From NCBI RefSeq assembly GCF_013344765.1, contig NZ_JABVBF010000002.1, positions 1 to 64,000 on the forward strand: a stretch of DNA of 64,000 bases, given 5' to 3'. A program made the position numbers and the translations under genes. This document shows positions 26,931-36,645 of this stretch, in pieces. Below the pieces are notes generated by a model. That model searched no databases and was not told the DNA's origin. It saw nothing but the letters and a program-made list of their open reading frames with translations. This DNA comes from Acinetobacter lactucae. GTDB lineage: Bacteria; Pseudomonadota; Gammaproteobacteria; Pseudomonadales; Moraxellaceae. How positions within the stretch are numbered: the stretch's first letter is position 1; every line of letters starts with the position of its first letter.

Positions 26931-29630
26931 ATGACGGACAAGTCGATTAAAGAGTTAGCTCTCAGTGTAGGACGTCCTGTTGAGAAGCTCCTAGAACAGG
27001 CTCGTGAAGCAGGTTTGCCTCAACGTACAGCAGACGACATTATTACCACTGAACAACAGGATACTTTGGTCAATCATTTGAAAAAAGTTCATGGTCAGGA
27101 AAGTGGTAACACAGGAAAAATTGCGTTGAAACGTAAAACAACCAGTACCGCTAAAGTTGCAAGTACTTCAGGTAAAGCAAAAACAATTAACGTAGAAGTA
27201 CGTAAAAAACAGGTTTTTGCTAAACCAAACCCTGAACAAATTGCAGCAGAAGCTAAAGCACGTGCAGAAGCAGAAGCGAAAGCACGTGTAGAACAGCAAA
27301 CGCGTGAAACTGCCGAGCAAAAAGCGCGTCTTCAAACAGAGCAAAAAGCAAAAGCAACTTTAGATGCTATGCGTGCTGCTCATCAACAAGATACTGCTGC
27401 ACAGACAGCTCCAAAAGCTGCTGTTGTAGTGAAAAAGCGTGGTGGTGGTACAGTAAAACCTGCACCAAAACCAGCTGAAACTCCAGAACAGAAAAGAGCT
27501 CGTGAAGAGCAGTCAGCTCAGTTAAAAGCAACTGAAGAAGCTGCACGTCGTAAAGCGGCAGAAGAAGCTCAGCAACGTACACTTGAACAAATGCGCAAAA
27601 TGGCGTCTAAGTATTCAAATGACGATGCTACTACAACAATTCGTGTGATTGATGATTCTCCACTTGCTTCAGGTCTAGTTGGCCAAGCTTATGAAGATTC
27701 ATTTAAGCAAGAAGACCGTGAAATTAAACGCGGTGGCGCAACCACTAACCCACGTGCTGGGAAGAAAGGTGGTCGTCGTGGTCAAGAAGAGCAAAGCTTT
27801 GTTAACCATAACAAACGTGGTTTAAAATCAAGCCAAGCGAATAAGCATGGATTTGAAAAGCCAGTTAAAAAGCAAGTTTATGATGTAGAAATCGGTTCAA
27901 GTATTGTTGTTGCCGATCTTGCTCAAAAAATGGCAATTAAAGTACGTGAAGTTATCAAGACACTTATGAAAATGGGTGAATTGGTTAATCAAGATCAAGC
28001 TATTGATCAAGACACGGCGGCACTTGTTGTAGAAGAAATGGGCCATAACCCTGTTCTAGTTTCTGATACACAAGCGGAAGATAACTTGCTTGAAGCGGCT
28101 GAAGAAGCTCGTGGTGAGCAAACAACTCGTCCGCCAGTTGTTACCATTATGGGTCACGTTGACCATGGTAAAACATCATTGCTTGACCGTATTCGTCGTT
28201 CGAAAGTGGCGGCTGGTGAAGCAGGTGGTATTACCCAGCATATTGGTGCATATCACGTTGAAACAGACAAAGGGATTATTACATTCCTTGATACACCGGG
28301 ACATGCAGCATTTACTTCAATGCGTGCACGTGGTGCTAAAGCAACGGATATCGTTGTATTGGTTGTTGCAGCAGATGACGGTGTAATGCCACAAACTGCG
28401 GAAGCAATTGACCATGCTCGTGCAGCAGGTACTCCAATTATTGTTGCAATCAACAAAATGGATAAAGAATCTGCTGATCCAGACCGTGTGTTAAATGAAT
28501 TAACAACGAAACAAATCGTTCCAGAGGAATGGGGTGGTGATGTTCCGATTGCTAAGGTTTCTGCACACAGCGGACAAGGTATTGATGAACTCCTTGACTT
28601 AATTCTTATTCAATCTGAATTGATGGAATTAAAAGCATCTGCTGAAGGTGCTGCGCAAGGTGTTGTTATTGAAGCACGTGTTGATAAAGGCCGTGGTGCG
28701 GTAACTTCTATTCTTGTTCAAAACGGTACATTGAACATTGGTGACCTTGTTCTTGCAGGTTCGTCTTATGGCCGTGTCCGTGCAATGTCTGATGAAAACG
28801 GTAAGCCAATTAAATCAGCAGGACCATCTATTCCAGTAGAAATTCTGGGTCTTCCAGATGCTCCAATGGCAGGTGATGAAGTTCTTGTTGTAAATGACGA
28901 GAAGAAAGCACGTGAAGTTGCTGATGCTCGTGCTGACCGTGAACGTCAAAAGCGTATTGATCGTCAAAGTGCAATGCGCCTTGAAAATATCATGTCGTCA
29001 ATGGGCAAAAAAGATGTTCCTACAGTGAACGTTGTTTTAAGAACAGACGTACGTGGTACTTTAGAAGCATTGAATGCAGCTCTACATGAATTATCTACTG
29101 ATGAAGTGAAAGTTCGTGTAATTAGTTCAGGTGTTGGTGCGATTACAGAGTCTGATGTCATTCTTGCTGAATCTTCAGAAGCTGTATTGTTGGGCTTTAA
29201 CGTTCGTGCCGATACGACTGCGCGTCAGAGAAGTGACCAAGACGGTATTGATATTCGTTACTACAGCATCATCTATGAATTGATTGATGATGTGAAAGAT
29301 GCCATGAGCGGTAAACTTGCTCCTGAACATCGTGAAACAATCTTGGGTGTTGCGGAAGTACGTGAAGTATTCCACTCAAGTAAGTTTGGTGCAGCAGCAG
29401 GCTGTATGGTACTTGAAGGCACATTACATCGTAATAAACCGATTCGCGTATTACGTGATGATGTTGTAATTTTCCAAGGTGAGCTTGAATCTCTTCGTCG
29501 TTATAAAGACGTTGTTGATGAAGTTCGTGCAGGTATGGAATGTGGCCTTGCAGTGAAAGGTTATAAAGACATCAAACCACAAGATAAGATCGAAGTGTAT
29601 GATGTTCAATTGATTAAACGGAGTCTTTAA
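26931..29630 (+). CDS. infB: Translation initiation factor IF-2
   Basis: IF-2 delivers fMet-tRNA to the 30S P site and promotes subunit joining with GTP hydrolysis. The 899 residues include an N-terminal IF2_N domain, a long charged Ala/Lys/Glu-rich region (about 95-225, low-complexity), a second IF2_N module near 320-370 and the GTPase domain with [13 protein letters not shown] and NKMD. Domains II-IV follow to the C-terminal fMet-binding barrel. Its neighbours are initiator tRNA genes upstream, as in E. coli. The rbfA start overlaps its stop by one base. Confidence 0.97.
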   Translation: MTDKSIKELALSVGRPVEKLLEQAREAGLPQRTADDIITTEQQDTLVNHLKKVHGQESGNTGKIALKRKTTSTAKVASTSGKAKTINVEVRKKQVFAKPNPEQIAAEAKARAEAEAKARVEQQTRETAEQKARLQTEQKAKATLDAMRAAHQQDTAAQTAPKAAVVVKKRGGGTVKPAPKPAETPEQKRAREEQSAQLKATEEAARRKAAEEAQQRTLEQMRKMASKYSNDDATTTIRVIDDSPLASGLVGQAYEDSFKQEDREIKRGGATTNPRAGKKGGRRGQEEQSFVNHNKRGLKSSQANKHGFEKPVKKQVYDVEIGSSIVVADLAQKMAIKVREVIKTLMKMGELVNQDQAIDQDTAALVVEEMGHNPVLVSDTQAEDNLLEAAEEARGEQTTRPPVVTIMGHVDHGKTSLLDRIRRSKVAAGEAGGITQHIGAYHVETDKGIITFLDTPGHAAFTSMRARGAKATDIVVLVVAADDGVMPQTAEAIDHARAAGTPIIVAINKMDKESADPDRVLNELTTKQIVPEEWGGDVPIAKVSAHSGQGIDELLDLILIQSELMELKASAEGAAQGVVIEARVDKGRGAVTSILVQNGTLNIGDLVLAGSSYGRVRAMSDENGKPIKSAGPSIPVEILGLPDAPMAGDEVLVVNDEKKAREVADARADRERQKRIDRQSAMRLENIMSSMGKKDVPTVNVVLRTDVRGTLEALNAALHELSTDEVKVRVISSGVGAITESDVILAESSEAVLLGFNVRADTTARQRSDQDGIDIRYYSIIYELIDDVKDAMSGKLAPEHRETILGVAEVREVFHSSKFGAAAGCMVLEGTLHRNKPIRVLRDDVVIFQGELESLRRYKDVVDEVRAGMECGLAVKGYKDIKPQDKIEVYDVQLIKRSL

Positions 29631-30031
29631 TGGCGGGTAGCCAACGCTTAAAGCGCATGGCGGATTCAGTACAACGTGAGTTGTCTGAGCTGATCCGTCA
29701 AGAGCTTAAAGATCCTCGCTTAGGTGGTCTAGTGACCATCTCTGCGGTGAAAGTCAGTGCGGATATGGGTTATGCTGAAGTTTATGTCACCGTTATGGGA
29801 CGTGAACTAGGTGATGAGCAAAGTGAAGTTGCAAATAAAGAAACTTTAGATGTACTAAATAAAGCTTCTGGTTTCTTGCGTCATGAGTTAAGCCGTCGCA
29901 TCAAGACTCGTATCACGCCGCGCTTACGTTTCCATTATGATAAGACGAATGCATATGGTAACTATATGTTTGGTCTAATCGAAAAAGCGGTACAAGATTT
30001 ACCAGAACGTAAGTCAGATGAACAAGAGTAA
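29630..30031 (+). CDS. rbfA: Ribosome-binding factor A
   Basis: RbfA is a 30S assembly factor binding near the 5' helix of 16S rRNA and is needed for growth in the cold. The 133 residues show the typical RMADSVQRELSELIRQELKDPRLG opening, the KH-type core (VTISAVKVSADMGYAEVYVTV) and RITPRLRFHYDKT. It is the last gene of the rimP-nusA-infB-rbfA operon; truB, which follows in E. coli, is not here and a terminator ends the operon. Confidence 0.96.
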   Translation: MAGSQRLKRMADSVQRELSELIRQELKDPRLGGLVTISAVKVSADMGYAEVYVTVMGRELGDEQSEVANKETLDVLNKASGFLRHELSRRIKTRITPRLRFHYDKTNAYGNYMFGLIEKAVQDLPERKSDEQE

Positions 30032-30045
30032 TTAAAACTCAAAAT

Positions 30046-30074
30046 AAAAAAGCCACCTTGGGGTGGCTTTTTTA
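30046..30074. terminator. Bidirectional terminator between rbfA and mrpG
   Basis: AGCCACC and GGTGGCT form a 7-bp stem with loop TTGG, with A-run on the left and T-run on the right. It can end both the rbfA transcript and the convergent Mrp operon. Confidence 0.92.
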
Positions 30075-30086
30075 TTGGTTCAATTT

Positions 30087-30491
30087 TTATTCTTTAGGAG
30101 GTTCCATTGGCGGTTTGTTTTGTGAAAAGCGCTGACCAATTTTGTAACGGTCCCAAGGGAGCGGGCGTTCAATTGCTTCGGGTACTTCTCCACTGAGTGA
30201 ACGTAAACGTAGGTGTAGCGCAGCTTGAGCAATCAAATTAGCTGAAACTGGTGCAGTAATAAAAGCTAAAAGGGTAATGAGTAGTTCGGCAAAACCAAAG
30301 CGACCTTGGAAAGCAAAAAAGATCATTGAAGCAATCAGGAAGCTTCCTAAGCCGAGCGTACTTGATTTAGTTGGTGCATGTAAACGCATGAATAAGTCAG
30401 GTAAACGGACCATACCGATTGAGCCAACTAACATGAAAAAGGCACCAAAAACCAGAAAGACCGAAACAATAATTTCCATTGCAAATTGCAT
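30087..30491 (-). CDS. mrpG: Na+/H+ antiporter subunit G
   Basis: A 134-residue MnhG/PhaG-type subunit with three hydrophobic helices. Family signatures are GAFFMLVGSIGMVRLPDLFMRLHAPTKSSTLG and the third helix LLITLLAFITAPVSANLIAQAAL. It is the last gene of the Mrp cation/proton antiporter operon. The ATG follows GGAGAGG at the right distance. The C-terminal 35 residues are hydrophilic. Confidence 0.93.
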   Translation of the reverse strand: MQFAMEIIVSVFLVFGAFFMLVGSIGMVRLPDLFMRLHAPTKSSTLGLGSFLIASMIFFAFQGRFGFAELLITLLAFITAPVSANLIAQAALHLRLRSLSGEVPEAIERPLPWDRYKIGQRFSQNKPPMEPPKE

Positions 30492-30502
30492 TTGACCTCT
30501 CC

Positions 30503-30778
30503 TTAATCGATAACGTGACCAGTTGTGAAGTAACGTGCTAAGGCGGCTGTAGATACGAAACCTAACATGGCAACGAGTAATGCTCCTTCAAATAGAGAGG
30601 TCGTCATCCAATAAATGCCTAACACAACAATAAGGCAAGTTGCATTTAGGAAAAGCGTATCGAGTGCTAAAAGGCGGTCTACAATTGATGGACCCATGAC
30701 CATTCTGAAAAGGCAAAGTAGCATCGAGATTGTAATGGCAATCAAGCTAATACCTAGAGCATAGGGTAAGATTGTCAT
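30503..30778 (-). CDS. mrpF: Na+/H+ antiporter subunit F
   Basis: A 91-residue MnhF-type subunit of three helices, with the signature FRMVMGPSIVDRLLALDTL. In the Mrp complex it packs with E and G. The start overlaps the mrpE stop by four bases (30775-30778) and mrpG follows after 11 bases, so all are cotranscribed. Confidence 0.93.
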   Translation of the reverse strand: MTILPYALGISLIAITISMLLCLFRMVMGPSIVDRLLALDTLFLNATCLIVVLGIYWMTTSLFEGALLVAMLGFVSTAALARYFTTGHVID

Positions 30779-31302
30779 GCACTTGCCTCCGTTTTACTTT
30801 TCACATCAAAAATTTCCATAAGTGGAATTTCATAACGTTGTTTGATGTCTTGAATATCAGATTCGGCATTATCTGTGCTTAAAGCGTGAACCAGAATATC
30901 CCCGCGTTCCTGATCGATACCTGCAGAAACTGTACCTGGTGTTGTGGTAATGATCATTGCCAGTAAGGTATTGACCTGCTCATGTTCTGTTTCTAACGGT
31001 ACACGGTACCATTTAGGGTGTAAATTTTTAGCAGGCCCCAAAACAAGTTTCGCAACTTTAAAGTTGGAAATGACAATATCCCAAAGAACTACAAAGCACA
31101 GTTTAACTGCGGGTTTCCAATGAATATGCGGTGTACGGGTAATAAATGGTTTGACTAAACGAGGAATAATTAAACCCAGAAGCATAGCAGTCAAAAGATC
31201 ACTAGCATCAAGGCCATGCGCCAGCATCAACCAAAATAAAATAATGAGAACAGAAACAAATGGATGTGGAAACCAGCGTTCAAGCAAATGAGATAACTGC
31301 AT
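30775..31302 (-). CDS. mrpE: Na+/H+ antiporter subunit E
   Basis: A 175-residue MnhE-type subunit. Two short hydrophobic helices (about 20-55) are followed by LCFVVLWDIVISNFKVAKLVL and the cytoplasmic ferredoxin-like tail with ITTTPGTVSAGIDQERGDILVHAL, the best-conserved part of the family. It sits between mrpD (2 bases away) and mrpF. Confidence 0.94.
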   Translation of the reverse strand: MQLSHLLERWFPHPFVSVLIILFWLMLAHGLDASDLLTAMLLGLIIPRLVKPFITRTPHIHWKPAVKLCFVVLWDIVISNFKVAKLVLGPAKNLHPKWYRVPLETEHEQVNTLLAMIITTTPGTVSAGIDQERGDILVHALSTDNAESDIQDIKQRYEIPLMEIFDVKSKTEASA

Positions 31303-31304
31303 TG

Positions 31305-33116
31305 TTATGGCTCCATAGGTTTCAGTTGACTTTCATCAACAATCGTAGGCGATTGGAGTTTGTTCTGTTGTTGAATTTGCCGATGTTTATATTCAGAAAT
31401 ATGCTCACCGTTAAAGGTCTCTTTCGAAATAATATCTGGAACAAGATAAGCATTATGGTCTTCTACCTCACCACCGTATTTGGTTTCTGGTAAGTAAGAG
31501 GGATCATATGGCTGCACACTGATGAATTCACCATTTTGATCTACTTTAAGAATAGAGTGTTGGTAAAGTGCATGGTCTTGGATCTGTTGTGCAGTGCTTA
31601 ATGTGTAATGCTGAATTGGTGCAGCAAAGATGACATAAGCGATTAAACTAGCCAGTAATAGATAAATGACTTGATCATTACGTGGCGGTGCTCGTTCCGG
31701 TAAGGCACTATAAATTATATAAGCTGGATGGAGAGGATCTTGCTCTGGAGAAGTTGCTCGCCAGAATAAGATAAAACCAACACGTGTGAGTGCAATAATA
31801 CTTAATAGACTCACCACAAGCACAACACCAATGATCCAGCCTTGATAAGCAGTTTCAACTGTAGCTTGCAAAATGAATACTTTGCCGAGGAAACCACTAA
31901 AAGGAGGTAATCCGGCCATCATCATCGCAATGATGAAATAAGTCAGCATTGCCGCTTTTTCTTGTTTGATTTTTGGGGCAACTTTTAAATGATCTTTAAA
32001 ATCTCCACGTTGTGAAGTGATCCATCCACAAAATAGATAAAAAGCTGCTCCGATCAATGTACTGTGCACCAAGTAATATAAAGCGCCAGACCATGCCTGT
32101 GTATTGGACATGGCTATTGCTGTAAGCAAGGTACCAATTGAAGAAAGCACCATAAAGCCGACAAAGCGACGTAAACGATCTGCCCCAATTGCTGCAATCA
32201 CACCGTAGAGTGAAGTAATTAAGCCAATAGGCAATAACCAGTCTTTTAAGATTTCTTGACTAAGTGCATCGTCAAATACTGTTCCATTTACACGTAAAAT
32301 AGAATAAATACCGACCTTGGTCATAATAGTGAAAATAGCAGCTACAGGCGTACTTGCAACGGCATAAGTTTTTGGTAACCAAAAACCGACAGGAAGCATT
32401 GCTGCTTTAATACCGAAAACTACAAAAAGAAGTAAAGCACCAGCGACTGCTAATTTGTGTTGATCTGCTTCAAGTGTTGGTATAAGACGTGATACATCCG
32501 CCATGTTGAGGCTACCTACACTGCCATAAATCATACCAAGCCCAATTAAGAAGAGGGCAGAGGCTAAAAGATTGATAATGACATAGTGAACGCCAAGCTG
32601 AAAACGAGGTTTACCTTGCCCATGTAAAAGCAAAACATAGGAAGCCATCAGCAGAATTTCAAAAAAGACGAAAAGGTTAAATAAGTCGCCTGTTAGAAAT
32701 GCTCCACAGAGCCCCATTAATAGGAAATGTACCATGGCATGGAAATAGCGACCACGGGTGTCCCAGTTATCACTTGCATACCATAAAACTGGTACCGTTA
32801 ATGCGTAGGTCAGTGCCAGCATAAAAGCAGAAAGACGATCAAGTACAAGGACAATACCAAATGGTGCTGACCATTCACTTAATTGGTAAACCGTAATTTG
32901 ACCAGTACTAGCGTAACTTAGATAAACAATTGCAGTAATTAATCCAGCAATTGCGGAGACAAGGCTAATGCCACGCCGCCAAGGCTGACGCCAGTCATCT
33001 TTTAAGGCGCCTGCCCCGGGATTGCCTAAGAGTAATAAGATAAAACCAGTAAATGCTGGGATGAGAATGCTAAAAATAGGCGTGTGTTGTTGCCAAAAAG
33101 ATAAAAAATCAAACAT
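31305..33116 (-). CDS. mrpD: Na+/H+ antiporter subunit D
   Basis: MrpD is one of the two NuoL/M/N-like proton-pumping subunits. About fourteen helices include the conserved TM5 glutamate region (FFEILLMASYVLLLHG), a lysine-bearing helix (GALLLFVVFGIKAAMLPVGFWLP) and HSTLIGAAFY. At 603 residues it is longer than Bacillus MrpD (about 490) owing to a hydrophilic C-terminal tail of roughly 105 residues after VIFAAPIQHYTL. The start shares a base with the mrpC stop. Confidence 0.94.
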   Translation of the reverse strand: MFDFLSFWQQHTPIFSILIPAFTGFILLLLGNPGAGALKDDWRQPWRRGISLVSAIAGLITAIVYLSYASTGQITVYQLSEWSAPFGIVLVLDRLSAFMLALTYALTVPVLWYASDNWDTRGRYFHAMVHFLLMGLCGAFLTGDLFNLFVFFEILLMASYVLLLHGQGKPRFQLGVHYVIINLLASALFLIGLGMIYGSVGSLNMADVSRLIPTLEADQHKLAVAGALLLFVVFGIKAAMLPVGFWLPKTYAVASTPVAAIFTIMTKVGIYSILRVNGTVFDDALSQEILKDWLLPIGLITSLYGVIAAIGADRLRRFVGFMVLSSIGTLLTAIAMSNTQAWSGALYYLVHSTLIGAAFYLFCGWITSQRGDFKDHLKVAPKIKQEKAAMLTYFIIAMMMAGLPPFSGFLGKVFILQATVETAYQGWIIGVVLVVSLLSIIALTRVGFILFWRATSPEQDPLHPAYIIYSALPERAPPRNDQVIYLLLASLIAYVIFAAPIQHYTLSTAQQIQDHALYQHSILKVDQNGEFISVQPYDPSYLPETKYGGEVEDHNAYLVPDIISKETFNGEHISEYKHRQIQQQNKLQSPTIVDESQLKPMEP

Positions 33117-33484
33117 TACGGCTCATCCTCGCGTGGGTCGTATGTTGGGGACATATCTTCTTTAGCATCAACATGATCACTACCTGATTCATAACGGCTA
33201 CGTAGCGCCAGTTGTACAATAAACGCTGTAGTTGCAAAACCGATCACGATAGCAGTTAACACCAGTGCTTGAGGAAGTGGATCGGTTACTTTTGTTGTTT
33301 CAGTTAAAATTGCTGGTGAGCTGATTTGTAATCGACCCATAGCAAATAAAAATAGGTTTACTGCATAACCGATTACAGCTAAGCCAAGTACAACAGGGAA
33401 AGTACGAGCACGTAAAATCAGATAAATACCTGTGGCAACAAGTAAACCAATAGCAGACGCCAATAAGAACTCTAAACTGATCAT
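33116..33484 (-). CDS. mrpC: Na+/H+ antiporter subunit C
   Basis: A 122-residue MnhC subunit, homologous to NuoK, with three helices and the family features RTFPVVLGLAVIGYAVNLFLFAMG and DPLPQALVLTAIVIGFATTAF. A hydrophilic C-terminal tail follows. It overlaps the end of the mrpA-type gene by four bases (33481-33484). Confidence 0.94.
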   Translation of the reverse strand: MISLEFLLASAIGLLVATGIYLILRARTFPVVLGLAVIGYAVNLFLFAMGRLQISSPAILTETTKVTDPLPQALVLTAIVIGFATTAFIVQLALRSRYESGSDHVDAKEDMSPTYDPREDEP

Positions 33485-36330
33485 GATGATTCCTCCCGAT
33501 GTGGTACAGGACCAGACATACTCGAATGACGAGAGTCGCCTAATACAGAGATGAGCAACATTGTTGCGCCTACAACGGTAATATAAACACCCAAGTCAAA
33601 ACTTGCAGCTGAAGCTAGGTGTAGTTTGCCTAGAATTGGTAATTCAACATAGACATGAGCGCTAGTGAGGAATGGGCGTAGCCAGAACCATGCTGCTACA
33701 CCAGTCAACCCTGCGATGGTTAATCCTGTGCCAATCCAGACTTCGTAAAGGCGTCCTGACTTTGCTTTTAACAGCTGCTCTGCTTGATCTTGACCTAGTG
33801 CAATATATTGGATGATTAATGCCATTGAGGTGATTAGGCCTGCAATGAAGCCACCACCTGGATAGTTATGTCCTCGCATAAAGATATAAACACTGACGAC
33901 AAGCGCTAGTGGTAATACCCAAGAGGCCGTAATACGAAACATAAGTGGAGACGGATTAAAACGGTAGGTGAGACCTTGCGTCATGGTTGTACCATGTACA
34001 CGCATACCATCCATTAGACATAGGGCACCAATTGCAGCGATTCCTAATACTGTAATTTCACCAAAAGTATCGAAGCCACGGAAGTCAACTAAAATGACAT
34101 TTACAATATTTGAGCCACCGCCCAGTGGTAAAGACTGTTGGACAAAGAACCAAGAAATCGAATTATGATCACGAGTTAAAATGAGCCATGTAATCCAACC
34201 TACTCCTAAACCTCCAATAATTGCTAAGGCAGCATCTCTCAAACGTCTAGAGCGACGAGATTCATACGGTGTGAGTTGTGGAAGTAAAGATAAACTCATT
34301 AATAAAAGAACAGTGGTTACTACATCTACTGTAATTTGAGTTAGCGCTAAATCTGGTGCTGACATGGTGACGAAGACCATGGTTACCACTAGACCAATTG
34401 CACCACTAATAAGTACAGCTTTAATACGCTCATGGTGGAACCAAAGCATCATCCAGCAACCTGAGAACAGGGTTAGCCAAAGAACGACAGCAATCCATGG
34501 GGCATGGGTGAGTTCACGTGTACCTGTAGTCAGCCCTTGATTGAGTAAAGGCATGGTGACCATGATGATGCTAAAAGCAATAATCCAGAACAAATAACTT
34601 TGCAATGAACCATTTTCCGTTTTTTGTTTGATTTTTCGGCTATTAAGCAACAGATGTTTTAAAAATAAATCAAATAAGATGCGGCCTTGTAATCTGCCTA
34701 GACGCGGGTCAAGGTCAATTTTACGAATCATGCCGTCTTTTGCTAAAGAAAAATAGAAGAGTGTACCGCCAACCAAAGCAATAATACTCATCACCAGAGG
34801 AGCGTTAAATCCGTGCCAAATTGCAAGGTGTGTACCTGCAAATTCTGGTTGCATTAAGCTTGCTCTCGTTACGCTATTGACCAGTGGCTCTACCAATAGA
34901 GAAGGTAGAACGCCGACCAAGATACAGAGCACAGCAAGAAGAATGGCTGGAGCACGCATTCCGATCGGTGGTTCATGTGCATCTTTATTTGGAACTTGTT
35001 TACCAATTGGACCATCAAAGAACACACCATGTACTAAGCGAATTGAATAACTTACTGCGAAGATACCAGCCAGAGTGGCAATAATGCTGGCAAAGATAAC
35101 CGTTGAGCCTGAAAGATTCGCCAATAGCTCGGTAAAGAACATCTCTTTTGAAATAAAGCCATTAGTGAGTGGTACCCCAGCCATAGAGGCAGCAGTGATC
35201 ATAGTCAGTGTGGCAGTGAAAGGGAGTAATTGCCAAATACCACTGAGTTTTCGAAGATCGCGTGTGCCAGTTTCGTGATCAATAATCCCTGCAAGCATAA
35301 ACAGCGCTGCTTTAAATGTTGCATGGTTAATAATATGGAAAATAGCAGCGGCAACCGCTAAAGGAGAACCGATACCTAATAAACAAACAATAAGCCCTAA
35401 ATGACTAATGGTTGAATAGGCTAAAAGTCCTTTTAAATCTTCTTTGAAAATGGCAAAACATGCTGCCATACAGAGCGTAAATAGGCCGACAAATGTAACG
35501 ATATTGTGATAAATCGCAGCGCCTATAAAAATTGGAAGTAAGCGGGCAAGTAGAAAAATCCCAGCTTTTACCATGGTCGCCGAGTGTAGGTAAGCAGACA
35601 CTGGCGTTGGTGCAGCCATTGCATTGGGTAACCAAAAATGAAATGGAAACTGAGCACTCTTCGTAAATGCGCCAAGCAAAATCAGTAATAACATTGGAAT
35701 AAAAAGAGTGTGGGCTTGGATCACATCTTTCATGCCCATGATTTCGCTAATTTCATAGGTCCCAGTGATTTGTCCTAATAGAACAAATCCACCTAGCATT
35801 GCTAAACCGCCCATCCCTGTAATAGTGAGTGCCATCCGAGAGCCACGTTGAGCAGCCTCATAATGACTCCAATAACCCACTAATAAGAAAGATGAAATAC
35901 TAGTGAGCTCCCAAAAGATTAATAAAATAATAAGATTATTAGAGAGCGAAATACCCAGCATTGCTGCCATAAACAGCATGAGTAAAGTATAGAGTTTACT
36001 TAAAGAGTTTTTAGGGCCGAGATAATAATAGGCGTATATATAAATGAGTGTACCGATACCGGTAATAAGCAAAGAGAATAATAAACCAAGCGCATCAAGT
36101 CTGAAGCTTAGATTAATCCCTAATTGAGGTAGCCAATCCCAGCTTTGTTGAATGCTTGCACCACCAAGCACAGTTTTAGCTTGAGTCAGTAATAAACCAA
36201 AACTGGTTAAACTGACTCCAATTGCCCCTAAAGCCGTTACTCCACGCGAGAACCGTTGAAGCAATGAAACAAGGGTGGTGCCTAATATTAACGGTAATAA
36301 GATAATTATCGGTAGCACACTCGTATCCAT
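33481..36330 (-). CDS. mrpA: Na+/H+ antiporter subunit A/B fusion
   Basis: This 949-residue protein fuses an MrpA subunit with an MrpB domain. Residues 1 to about 500 are the NuoL-like part (LIFWELTSISSFLLVG, KSAQFPFHFWLPNAM, HSATMVKAG). The MrpA C-terminal helices follow. The last roughly 150 residues carry the MnhB features, including PGGGFIAGLITSMALIIQYIA. This fused layout defines the six-gene group 2 Mrp operons. It is the first gene and would be followed by C, D, E, F and G. Complexes of this kind give Na+ and alkali tolerance and can work on other cations. Confidence 0.94.
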   Translation of the reverse strand: MDTSVLPIIILLPLILGTTLVSLLQRFSRGVTALGAIGVSLTSFGLLLTQAKTVLGGASIQQSWDWLPQLGINLSFRLDALGLLFSLLITGIGTLIYIYAYYYLGPKNSLSKLYTLLMLFMAAMLGISLSNNLIILLIFWELTSISSFLLVGYWSHYEAAQRGSRMALTITGMGGLAMLGGFVLLGQITGTYEISEIMGMKDVIQAHTLFIPMLLLILLGAFTKSAQFPFHFWLPNAMAAPTPVSAYLHSATMVKAGIFLLARLLPIFIGAAIYHNIVTFVGLFTLCMAACFAIFKEDLKGLLAYSTISHLGLIVCLLGIGSPLAVAAAIFHIINHATFKAALFMLAGIIDHETGTRDLRKLSGIWQLLPFTATLTMITAASMAGVPLTNGFISKEMFFTELLANLSGSTVIFASIIATLAGIFAVSYSIRLVHGVFFDGPIGKQVPNKDAHEPPIGMRAPAILLAVLCILVGVLPSLLVEPLVNSVTRASLMQPEFAGTHLAIWHGFNAPLVMSIIALVGGTLFYFSLAKDGMIRKIDLDPRLGRLQGRILFDLFLKHLLLNSRKIKQKTENGSLQSYLFWIIAFSIIMVTMPLLNQGLTTGTRELTHAPWIAVVLWLTLFSGCWMMLWFHHERIKAVLISGAIGLVVTMVFVTMSAPDLALTQITVDVVTTVLLLMSLSLLPQLTPYESRRSRRLRDAALAIIGGLGVGWITWLILTRDHNSISWFFVQQSLPLGGGSNIVNVILVDFRGFDTFGEITVLGIAAIGALCLMDGMRVHGTTMTQGLTYRFNPSPLMFRITASWVLPLALVVSVYIFMRGHNYPGGGFIAGLITSMALIIQYIALGQDQAEQLLKAKSGRLYEVWIGTGLTIAGLTGVAAWFWLRPFLTSAHVYVELPILGKLHLASAASFDLGVYITVVGATMLLISVLGDSRHSSMSGPVPHREESS

Positions 36331-36645
36331 ATGTGATTTAGGCCGAAACCTAAAAGTGAAATTTTAATTTCAGAATAGATAGGAATTCAAAGAGAGTTCC
36401 AAAGCTTATTATTCCGAAAACCCAACCAAATTAGAAAATAAAGCGAGAAACAAGTTGTATTGCGCAACTTGAAGAATAAAAACGCAAAATGAAATTTATT
36501 GTACACTAAAAAAGCATTAAAAATCTGATGTTATTACATGTAGTAACAACATCTAGTTATTTTAGTGCTTAAAAAACCTCACTCCACCATATATTTTGTG
36601 AGTCAGGTTTTTAATTATAAAAAGAGAGACTAAGGATTATAAAAT
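36331..36645. other. Gene-free stretch upstream of mrpA
   Basis: A 315-bp AT-rich stretch separates the ATPase gene end from the mrpA start. Apart from the terminator-like hairpin at 36571-36612 I see no reading frame or RNA gene. The Mrp promoter should lie in the part nearest 36330, but no clear consensus element stands out. Confidence 0.6.
36571..36612 (-). terminator. Terminator after the ATPase gene
   Basis: On the minus strand AAAACCT and AGGTTTT pair, extended by GTGAG-type pairing with a four-base bulge, and end in TTTTTT. It lies about 35 bases after the ATPase stop. The long loop makes its strength uncertain. Confidence 0.6.
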
